Shown: in pieces, positions 53,938-61,374 of the stretch
Position numbering within the stretch: position 1 is the stretch's first letter
How the letters are laid out: every line of letters starts with the position of its first letter
NCBI GenBank assembly: GCA_001874335.1
Contig: MPDE01000010.1
Span: forward strand, 91,072 to 155,071
DNA: 64,000 nucleotides
Source: Bacteroidetes bacterium MedPE-SWsnd-G2
GTDB taxonomy: Bacteria > Bacteroidota > Bacteroidia > Flavobacteriales > Flavobacteriaceae
Direction: 5' to 3'
Position numbers and translations under genes: made by a program
The notes under the pieces: generated by a model
Told to the model about the DNA's origin: nothing
The model's database searches: none
What the model saw: only the letters and a program-made list of their open reading frames with translations

Positions 53938-56931
53938 ATGCAAAATAAAGGATTAGTAAAATTGTTTGCAGTATTGTTTGGTTTAGTAAGTATTTATCAA
54001 CTATCATTTACTTTCAAATCCAATCAAATTGAAGAGAATGCACAAGAAGTAGCTGCAAGTAAATATACCGATGCAGATGAACAGGGTGTTGAAGAAGCAA
54101 GGTATTTGGATTCATTGGCCAATGAAAAAGTGTATGACATCGGAGTGACCGATTACACTTACAACGAGGTTAAGGATCGCACTATGAATTTAGGTCTTGA
54201 CCTTAAAGGTGGTATTAATGTTATTCTTGAAATTTCTGTAAAAGACATTTTAGAAGGATTAGCTAACAATACTAAGGATGCAACTTTTAATCAAGCTTTA
54301 GCTGATGCTGAAGAATTACAGAAAGATGCTCAAGACACTTACTTAGAATCTTTTTACCAAGCATTTGATGCCATTAAAGGTGATAAGAAATTAGCGTCTC
54401 CTGATATTTTCGCTAATAGAACTTTAAGTGGAGATATTGATATTAACATGACAGATGATCAAGTAAAGTCTGTTATTAAAACTAAAGTAGACGAATCAAT
54501 TGTTTCTGCTTTCGAAGTATTACGTAAGCGTATTGATAAGTTTGGTGTTACACAACCAAATATCCAAAGATTAGGAAACTCTGGTCGTATATTAGTTGAG
54601 TTACCAGGTGCTAAAGATGTAGATCGTGTTAAGAAACTTTTACAAAGTACGGCTCAATTAGAATTCTGGGATGTGTATCCAGGAGAACAGTTTATTCAGT
54701 TTATTAGTCAAGCAAATGAGGTGTTAAAATCGGTTGTTGATGTTGAAGAAACGACTGAAACTCCGGAAGCTGAAGGTACAACAGATCAAGATTCTGCTAT
54801 TGATGATTTACTTGGAGAAACATCAACTGATAGCTCAAAAGTAGCTGAGGTAAACCCGTTAATTGATTTAGTTAAAGGCTTTGTTGGTGGACCAGTTGTA
54901 GCACAGTTTGATGTAAAAGATAAAGCAACAGTTATGGCTTATTTAAATGAGCCACAAGTTAGAGCGCTTTTACCAGCTGAACAACGTTATGTAAAGTTTG
55001 CTTGGGGAATCCAAACAAAAGGTAGTGAATTAGCAGAATTATATGCTTTAAAAGGAAATAGAGAAAATACACCAGAATTAAGTGGTGCTGTTATTACAGA
55101 TGCACGTCAATCATACAACCAGTTAGGGAAACCTTCTGTAAGTATGCAAATGAATAGTAAAGGAGCTAAAATCTGGGAAGAAATGACTGGAAGAGCTTAT
55201 GCGCAGGGTAGCCAGATTGCTATTGTATTAGATGATATCATTTATTCAGCTCCTGGAGTTACAACTGGTGCTATCTCAGGTGGAAATTCTGAAATCTCAG
55301 GAACATTTACTTTAAATGAAGCTGTCGATTTAGCTAACGTATTACGTGCTGGTAAACTTCCTGCTTCTGCTGATATTGTACAAGCTGATGAAGTTGGTCC
55401 TTCTTTAGGACAAGAAGCTATTGATAGCGGAATGAAATCATTTATGATTGCATTAGCGTTAGTATTAGTTTGGATGATGATTTATTACGGAACAGCGGGT
55501 GCATTTGCTAATGTTGCTTTGTTGTTTAATATCTTATTAATATTTGGTGTGCTTTCAGGATTAGGAGCTGTCTTAACGCTTCCTGGTATTGCAGGTATTG
55601 TATTAACAATTGGTATGTCGGTGGATGCTAACGTACTTATCTTTGAGCGTATTCGAGAAGAATTACGAGCAGGTAAGGGAATGAAAGACGCCGTTAATGA
55701 CGGATTTAGTAATGCATTATCTTCAATTTTAGATGCGAACATTACCACTGGTTTAACAGCATTAATATTATTTGTATTCGGTACAGGTCCAATTAAAGGA
55801 TTTGCTACTACTTTATTAATAGGTATTCTAACATCATTATTTACTGCAATCTTTATTACAAGATTATTAGTTGATTGGTACGTGAATAAAGGTAAAACTT
55901 TAGCATTCTCTACACCATTAACAAAAGGATGGTTTAGTAACATCAGTATTGATTTCTTAGGAAAAAGAAAAGTTGCTTATACTATTTCGGCTGTATTTAT
56001 CATTGCAAGTTTAGCTTCATTATTTACTAACGGATTAGACCAAGGTATCGATTTTGTTGGGGGTAGAACTTACCAAGTGCGTTTTGAACAAGCAGTTAAC
56101 CCTGTAGATGTTAAAGAATCGTTAGTTGCGACATTTGAAAGTGTTGAAGTGAAAACTATTGGTAACGCAAATCAATTAAAGATATCTACTAAATATAAAG
56201 TTGACGAGAATTCAGCTGAGGTTGATGAAGAAGTACAAACTAAATTGTTTGAATCATTAAAGCCTTACTTGCCAGCAGGCATGACTTATAAAGAGTTTGT
56301 TGCCGGTTCTGGAGATAAGAAAATTGGTAAAATGTTATCTGGAAAAGTAAGTCCAACAATTGCCGATGATATTAAACAATCATCTGTATGGTCTATTTTA
56401 GGTTCGTTAATTGTAGTATTCTTATATATCTTAATTAGATTTAAGAGATGGCAGTTCTCATTAGGTGCCGTAGCTGCAGTTTTTCATGATGTTTTATTAG
56501 TGTTAGGTATATTCTCTATGACCTATAGTGTTATGCCTTTTAGCATGGAAATTGATCAAGCATTTATTGCTGCAATTCTAACCGTTATCGGTTACTCACT
56601 GAATGATACCGTTGTAGTATTTGATAGAATTAGAGAGTACTATAACTTACATTCTGGTTGGGCACTTAATAAGGTTATTAACGCCTCATTAAACAGTACA
56701 TTAAGTAGAACATTAAATACATCTTTAACTACTTTAGTAGTATTGTTTGCAATGTTTATTTTCGGTGCTGAGTCTTTAAGAGGATTGTTGTTCGCATTGA
56801 TCGTAGGTGTAATTGTAGGTACATATTCATCTATGTTTATTGCAACTCCAATTATGTATGATTCTGTAAGTAAGAGTAATGGAGAAATTGATTCTTTAAA
56901 GAAAGAGGAAGAAGAAGAGACTGAAGCTTAG
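53938..56931 (+). CDS. secDF: Fused protein-export membrane protein SecDF
   Basis: A 997-residue fusion of SecD and SecF, which use the proton gradient to finish Sec export. The SecD part has MNLGLDLKGGINVILEI near residue 84, a large periplasmic domain with an acidic insert (about 270-310), then DEVGPSLGQEAIDSGMKS and VLTIGMSVDANVLIFERIRE. The SecF part begins near 680 with SIDFLGKRKVAY, has DQGIDFVGG and ends with VIGYSLNDTVVVFDRIRE and TLNTSLTTLVVLFAMFIFG. About twelve transmembrane helices are visible. The fused form is normal for Bacteroidota. Confidence 0.97.
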   Translation: MQNKGLVKLFAVLFGLVSIYQLSFTFKSNQIEENAQEVAASKYTDADEQGVEEARYLDSLANEKVYDIGVTDYTYNEVKDRTMNLGLDLKGGINVILEISVKDILEGLANNTKDATFNQALADAEELQKDAQDTYLESFYQAFDAIKGDKKLASPDIFANRTLSGDIDINMTDDQVKSVIKTKVDESIVSAFEVLRKRIDKFGVTQPNIQRLGNSGRILVELPGAKDVDRVKKLLQSTAQLEFWDVYPGEQFIQFISQANEVLKSVVDVEETTETPEAEGTTDQDSAIDDLLGETSTDSSKVAEVNPLIDLVKGFVGGPVVAQFDVKDKATVMAYLNEPQVRALLPAEQRYVKFAWGIQTKGSELAELYALKGNRENTPELSGAVITDARQSYNQLGKPSVSMQMNSKGAKIWEEMTGRAYAQGSQIAIVLDDIIYSAPGVTTGAISGGNSEISGTFTLNEAVDLANVLRAGKLPASADIVQADEVGPSLGQEAIDSGMKSFMIALALVLVWMMIYYGTAGAFANVALLFNILLIFGVLSGLGAVLTLPGIAGIVLTIGMSVDANVLIFERIREELRAGKGMKDAVNDGFSNALSSILDANITTGLTALILFVFGTGPIKGFATTLLIGILTSLFTAIFITRLLVDWYVNKGKTLAFSTPLTKGWFSNISIDFLGKRKVAYTISAVFIIASLASLFTNGLDQGIDFVGGRTYQVRFEQAVNPVDVKESLVATFESVEVKTIGNANQLKISTKYKVDENSAEVDEEVQTKLFESLKPYLPAGMTYKEFVAGSGDKKIGKMLSGKVSPTIADDIKQSSVWSILGSLIVVFLYILIRFKRWQFSLGAVAAVFHDVLLVLGIFSMTYSVMPFSMEIDQAFIAAILTVIGYSLNDTVVVFDRIREYYNLHSGWALNKVINASLNSTLSRTLNTSLTTLVVLFAMFIFGAESLRGLLFALIVGVIVGTYSSMFIATPIMYDSVSKSNGEIDSLKKEEEEETEA

Positions 56932-56955
56932 ACTTAATTAAGTTTTTATAATATA

Positions 56956-56990
56956 TAAAAGCCTATCCATCTGGATGGGCTTTTTTTTGT
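56956..56990 (+). terminator. Intrinsic terminator after secDF
   Basis: AAAAGCCTATCC pairs with GGATGGGCTTTT (one G-U and one A-U adjustment) over ATCT, then T-run. Confidence 0.9.
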
Positions 56991-57293
56991 GCTCGTGCTT
57001 TTCTAATTACAACAGTAATAAAATAGAGTGTTATAAACAGAAGTTTGGTTGTATTAGAATTGGAGTATTACTTCAATCGGTCCTTTTTAATGAGTTTTAG
57101 CCGATTTACGAATGGCAATATATAATGCTTAATAATGATGCTCAACAATAGCCTTTAAAGGAGTAGTGTAAGTGCTTATAATTAATAGTCCTATTTATTA
57201 CTGTTAGAATTGATTTTCATTAGGTATAGCCAAGCCCAATAATTCTCTCTTTGCTATCTTGCTTAAGGTTTTTTCCACTTAAAATTAAAGCAT
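56991..57293. other. 303-base gap without a recognised feature
   Basis: Between the secDF terminator and the lgt terminator I see no ORF of useful length, no -7 box in a useful position and no RNA gene. The base composition is like the rest of the intergenic DNA. Confidence 0.5.
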
Positions 57294-57328
57294 AAAAAAG
57301 CCCCGTTAAAACGAGGCTTTTTTTTAGT
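57294..57328 (-). terminator. Terminator after lgt
   Basis: A stem formed by AAAAAAGCCCCGTT and AACGAGGCTTTTTT (one mismatch) with a T-run on both strands. It lies about ten bases past the lgt stop. Confidence 0.85.
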
Positions 57329-57337
57329 TATATAGTT

Positions 57338-58165
57338 TTATGAAATTTCTTTTTTAGGCTTGTAAAAGAACATAAAATAGAGGCCTATTATAATAAATGG
57401 TATACTTAATAATTGCCCTGTATTTAATGCCCAAGATGCTCTTTCATCTACTTGCGCAACCTTTATAAACTCAACAAAAAATCTAACAGTCCATAGTAAT
57501 ACTAAAAATAAGCCAAATAGAAATCCTTGTTGTTTTCCCTTATTCGTTTTCCAATAGAAGAACATAAGAGCTAAAAACACAAAGATGTAGCAAATTGCTT
57601 CATATAATTGAGCTGGATGACGTGGTTCGGTATCTCCTAGTTGAACAAACACAACACCAAAGTCCGTACCAGTGAATTTTCCAACAATTTCAGAATTAAT
57701 AAAATTACCAATTCTAACAAATACAGCTCCTATTGCAACTGGTAATACCACACGGTCTAAAATCCATATCACAGATTTGTGTAATACTTTTTTGTTGTAT
57801 AAGTACATTGAGATTATCATACCTATAGCGGCACCGTGACTTGCTAAGCCTTGGAAACCTGTAAAGTGAATTCCGTTTTTAAAACTAAAAGGAAGAAAAA
57901 TACTAAAAAAATCTTCTTTAAAAAGTTCAGGTTGATAGAAAATAACGTGACCTAATCGGGCACCAACCATAATTCCTATTACCGAATAAATGAATAAAGA
58001 ATCAAGAGATTCGTTACTTAGGCCTTCTCTTTTGAAAATCTTTTTCATTACAATAAATCCTATTGTAAAAGCGACTATCCACATTAGACTGTAATAGTGT
58101 AAAGTGAAAAATCCTAAAATATCAATACCCTTGGATGGATCCCAGATAAATTTTAAAAAATGCAT
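57338..58165 (-). CDS. lgt: Prolipoprotein diacylglyceryl transferase
   Basis: A 275-residue inner-membrane enzyme that adds diacylglycerol to the lipobox Cys of prolipoproteins. Family features are LHYYSLMWIVAF, GARLGHVIFYQPELF, FQGLASHGAAIGM (with the essential His), VRIGNFINSEIVG and HPAQLYEAICY. About seven membrane helices are visible. Its substrates include the six lipoproteins of this window. It is the last gene of folE-cysS-yidD-lgt; an 85-base gap separates it from yidD. Confidence 0.97.
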   Translation of the reverse strand: MHFLKFIWDPSKGIDILGFFTLHYYSLMWIVAFTIGFIVMKKIFKREGLSNESLDSLFIYSVIGIMVGARLGHVIFYQPELFKEDFFSIFLPFSFKNGIHFTGFQGLASHGAAIGMIISMYLYNKKVLHKSVIWILDRVVLPVAIGAVFVRIGNFINSEIVGKFTGTDFGVVFVQLGDTEPRHPAQLYEAICYIFVFLALMFFYWKTNKGKQQGFLFGLFLVLLWTVRFFVEFIKVAQVDERASWALNTGQLLSIPFIIIGLYFMFFYKPKKEIS

Positions 58166-58250
58166 AGATTAAGTTTTGTTGTTGTAAATATACTACACTT
58201 ATTATTCTGTTGTAATATTGACTTTGTTTTTTAGGTAAAATTTGTGCAAA

Positions 58251-58487
58251 CTACTCCTTTTTTTTTGGTACTGGGTCATATCCTGAGCGTCCCCATGGGT
58301 GACAACTAAATATTCTCCTTAGTGATAAATAGCCGCCATAAAACAAGCCATGTACAGTTAATGCTTCTTTGGTGTAATGGGAGCATGTGGGTTCAAATCT
58401 GCAAGTTGCGGGAGTTAAGGGAGATATAAATAACTGGTATATTTTAATCAAAAGTAAAAAGGGAGATATCAATATTTTTTTTAGCAT
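58251..58487 (-). CDS. yidD: Membrane protein insertion efficiency factor YidD
   Basis: A 78-residue YidD. It has an N-terminal amphipathic/hydrophobic helix ([20 protein letters not shown]) and the family core [20 protein letters not shown], then [21 protein letters not shown]. YidD aids membrane protein insertion with YidC. It lies 20 bases after cysS and is probably co-transcribed. Confidence 0.96.
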   Translation of the reverse strand: MLKKILISPFLLLIKIYQLFISPLTPATCRFEPTCSHYTKEALTVHGLFYGGYLSLRRIFSCHPWGRSGYDPVPKKKE

Positions 58488-58507
58488 GCTATTTCCCTTT
58501 TTGTATT

Positions 58508-59989
58508 TTAATTAGTGGTAAACGTTGTTCCTTCCTTACCGTCCTTTAATTGAATGCCACTCGCCGCTAATTCATCTCTAATTTTGTCAGACAAGGCAAA
58601 GTCTTTATTTGCTCTTGCCTCTTGTCTAAGATTAATTAGTAAATCTACAGCTCCTTCTAATTTATCAGAACTATTATCAGCTTTTGTGATGTTGGTTAAA
58701 CCAAGAATATCAAAAGTGAACACCGTCATTGTATTTTGAAGTAGTTCTAAATCTGAAGCACTAATAGTTGCGCTACCTTCTTTAATTTGATTAATATATT
58801 TAACCCCTTCAAATAGGTTAGCAATTAAAATAGGAGAGTTAAAATCATCATTCATGGCATCGTAGCATTTTTGTCTCCATGCGGCAATGTCTATTGTTGA
58901 TTTGTTTCCTGCCTTTAAATCTGTAATACTATTAATTCCGTCTAATAACCTATTAAAGCCTTTTTCACTTGCTAATAATCCATTGTTAGTGAAATCTAAT
59001 ATGCTTCGGTAATGGGCTTGTAGCATAAAAAATCTTGCCACACTTGGTGAGTAAGCTTTTGTGATATGTTGATTGTCTCCAGAGAAGATTTCGTTAGGTA
59101 AAATATAGTTTCCAGTAGATTTTGCCATTTTCTTACCATTCATGATAAGCATATTTGCATGCATCCAATAAGATACAGGATTGTGTCCGTTACAAGCTTC
59201 GGCCTGAGCTATTTCACATTCGTGATGCGGGAATTTTAAATCCATTCCGCCTCCATGAATATCAAATTGTTCGCCTAAATATTTTGTGCTCATTGCAGTA
59301 CACTCTAAATGCCAACCAGGGAAACCATCGCTCCATGGTGAAGGCCATCTCATAATATGTTGCGGTTCTGCCTTTTTCCAAAGTGCAAAATCTTGAGGGT
59401 TCTTTTTATCAGACTGTCCATCTAATACCCTTGTGTTATGAATTAAATCTTCAACATTTCTTTTGCTAAGGATACCATAAGGTTTTGTTTCGTTGTATTT
59501 TAATACGTCAAAATAAACCGACCCATTTACCTCGTAGGCTAAACCTTTATCAATTATGGTTTTAATAATTTCAATCTGCTCAATAATATGGCCAGTAGCG
59601 GTAGGCTCAATGCTTGGAGGTAAGAAATTAAATTTATTTAAGATATTATGAAAGTCTACAGTATAACGCTGTACCACCTCCATAGGTTCAATTTGTTCGA
59701 GTCTTGCTTTTTTTGCGATCCTGTCTTCCCCTACATCTGCATCATTCTCTAAATGGCCAGCATCAGTAATATTTCTAACAAACCTTACTTTATAGCCTAA
59801 ATGTTTAAGGTATCTAAACACCATGTCAAAAGACATAAAAGTTCTAACATTACCTAAATGCACATTACTATAAACAGTAGGTCCGCAGACATACATACCT
59901 ACATATCCGTCTACTAAAGTTTTAAAGTTTTCCTTTTCTCCACTAATTGAGTTGTAAACTTTTATGTTTTGCTCTTGGTATAAGGCCAT
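58508..59989 (-). CDS. cysS: Cysteine-tRNA ligase
   Basis: A 493-residue class I synthetase. [20 protein letters not shown] contains the first Zn-ligand Cys and the HIGH-type motif HLGN. Further ligands are in WHLECTAMS and [13 protein letters not shown]. The KMSKS motif reads KMAKSTGN. The C-terminal anticodon domain ends [17 protein letters not shown]. Length is normal. It follows folE by 26 bases. Confidence 0.97.
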   Translation of the reverse strand: MALYQEQNIKVYNSISGEKENFKTLVDGYVGMYVCGPTVYSNVHLGNVRTFMSFDMVFRYLKHLGYKVRFVRNITDAGHLENDADVGEDRIAKKARLEQIEPMEVVQRYTVDFHNILNKFNFLPPSIEPTATGHIIEQIEIIKTIIDKGLAYEVNGSVYFDVLKYNETKPYGILSKRNVEDLIHNTRVLDGQSDKKNPQDFALWKKAEPQHIMRWPSPWSDGFPGWHLECTAMSTKYLGEQFDIHGGGMDLKFPHHECEIAQAEACNGHNPVSYWMHANMLIMNGKKMAKSTGNYILPNEIFSGDNQHITKAYSPSVARFFMLQAHYRSILDFTNNGLLASEKGFNRLLDGINSITDLKAGNKSTIDIAAWRQKCYDAMNDDFNSPILIANLFEGVKYINQIKEGSATISASDLELLQNTMTVFTFDILGLTNITKADNSSDKLEGAVDLLINLRQEARANKDFALSDKIRDELAASGIQLKDGKEGTTFTTN

Positions 59990-60015
59990 GGTATGTAGTT
60001 AAAATTTATGGTGAA

Positions 60016-60693
60016 TTAAAATGAAGTCTCTAATTTAATATAATCTAAGAACTCGCGACGAACGTTTTTGTCTTTAAATTTTCCGCCAAACTCAGAAGTA
60101 ACAGTGCTGCTTTCAATATCTCTTATTCCTCTTGAGTTTACGCAAAGGTGTTTGGCGTCAATAACACATGCAACATCATCTGTCTTTAAAACACTTTGAA
60201 GCTCTTTTACAATTTGCATTGTTAAACGTTCTTGTACCTGTGGTCGTTTAGCAAAATAGTCTACAATTCGGTTCATCTTAGATAAACCTACTACGGTACC
60301 ATTTGATATGTAGGCAACGTGAGCTCGTCCAACTATAGGCAAAAAGTGGTGCTCGCATGTAGAATATAAAGTGATATTCTTTTCAACTAGCATTTCACCA
60401 TACTTATATTTATTTTCAAAAGTTGATGCCTTTGGTTTTTTATCAGGGTTTAATCCTCCAAAAATCTCCTTCACAAACATTTTAGCAACACGGTTTGGAG
60501 TTTCCTTTAGACTATCATCTGTCAAATCTAACCCTAAGGTTTCCATAATATGACGAACATCATCTTTAATGATTTCAATTTTTTCGTCATTTTTTAGTTT
60601 GAAGGCATCCAGCCTCATAGGGGTGTCACTTGATGTACTTATGTGATCGTCTCCAATGGCGTCAAAGTCTTCTATATCTTTTTCTATTTTCAT
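60016..60693 (-). CDS. folE: GTP cyclohydrolase I
   Basis: A 225-residue enzyme that converts GTP to 7,8-dihydroneopterin triphosphate for folate. The family motifs are TLYSTCEHHFLPIVGRAHVA with zinc-ligand Cys and His, VGLSKMNRIVDYFAKRPQVQ, QERLTMQIV and the Cys ligand in DAKHLCVNSRGI. The N-terminal 40 residues are a variable acidic tail. It is the first gene of folE-cysS-yidD-lgt and has a -7 box about 40 bases upstream. Confidence 0.97.
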   Translation of the reverse strand: MKIEKDIEDFDAIGDDHISTSSDTPMRLDAFKLKNDEKIEIIKDDVRHIMETLGLDLTDDSLKETPNRVAKMFVKEIFGGLNPDKKPKASTFENKYKYGEMLVEKNITLYSTCEHHFLPIVGRAHVAYISNGTVVGLSKMNRIVDYFAKRPQVQERLTMQIVKELQSVLKTDDVACVIDAKHLCVNSRGIRDIESSTVTSEFGGKFKDKNVRREFLDYIKLETSF

Positions 60694-60732
60694 TTTAAAA
60701 CTCTTAAAGTATACTTCGAATTTTTCAAGCTA

Positions 60733-60740
60733 CAAAGATA
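60733..60740 (-). promoter_or_regulatory. -7 box of the folE operon
   Basis: On the minus strand this reads TATCTTTG, a perfect TAnnTTTG, 39 bases before the folE ATG. Confidence 0.5.
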
Positions 60741-60888
60741 AACATTTCAATAATGTGTGCACTAGGTAGGTATTTTAAAATTAGGATTGTTTAATATATG
60801 TAACAAAGAAGTCGGAAATTCATCGATATATTAACATTGATTCATTAAAATTTTCTTAAATTTCCGCTCCTAAAAAATAAAACTTGCT

Positions 60889-61362
60889 ATGAAATTAACT
60901 ACTCAACTGCTAACCGCTTTGGTTTTTAGCGGATTAGGTGTGCTGTCCATGCAGTCGCAATCAACATCTAATAATGAGCCGGCTCAAATTGTTCATTATA
61001 ATGACAATGTTCAGGCTCCATTAAGCGCAAAAGAACTGGGTCAAATTCAAGAAGCTTTCGGTGAATTTGCCGATGATGCTGTGTTAAATAATCCGCAACG
61101 TCTTAAAGATGTAAAGAATATTTTAAGAAATAGAGTAGTTATTGAGCATATTCCTAATAAAGATTTGTCTTCAATTAATTCGCTGAATTCAGTTTCAGTC
61201 TTTAATATTTATAATCCAAATCTTCAGCGTGACATTACTTTTAATGCTACTGAATTCAATCCATTAAAGTATTACTTCGATTTTTCTTATTCAAAGGAAC
61301 AATTATTTTGGATTGATAATACAGAATATATCATTAGAATTAAACACCAACACCAAAACTAA
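60889..61362 (+). CDS. Small secreted protein preceding a large adhesin
   Basis: A 157-residue exported protein that I cannot assign to a family. A signal peptide ends near SMQSQ. The mature part starts with an acidic helical region (SAKELGQIQEAFGEFADDAV) and continues with strands (SVSVFNIYNPNLQRDITFNA, LKYYFDFSYSKEQLFWIDN). It has no sorting domain. It lies 12 bases before the large adhesin gene and is co-transcribed with it, so it may help its folding or export. TAAATTTC, near the -7 consensus, lies about 30 bases upstream. Confidence 0.8.
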   Translation: MKLTTQLLTALVFSGLGVLSMQSQSTSNNEPAQIVHYNDNVQAPLSAKELGQIQEAFGEFADDAVLNNPQRLKDVKNILRNRVVIEHIPNKDLSSINSLNSVSVFNIYNPNLQRDITFNATEFNPLKYYFDFSYSKEQLFWIDNTEYIIRIKHQHQN

Positions 61363-61374
61363 TCCACTTTTAGT

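Noticed and set aside
55485..55943. 152-codon minus-strand frame opposite secDF
   Set aside because: It is a shadow of the membrane segments of SecDF; there is no promoter or family signature.
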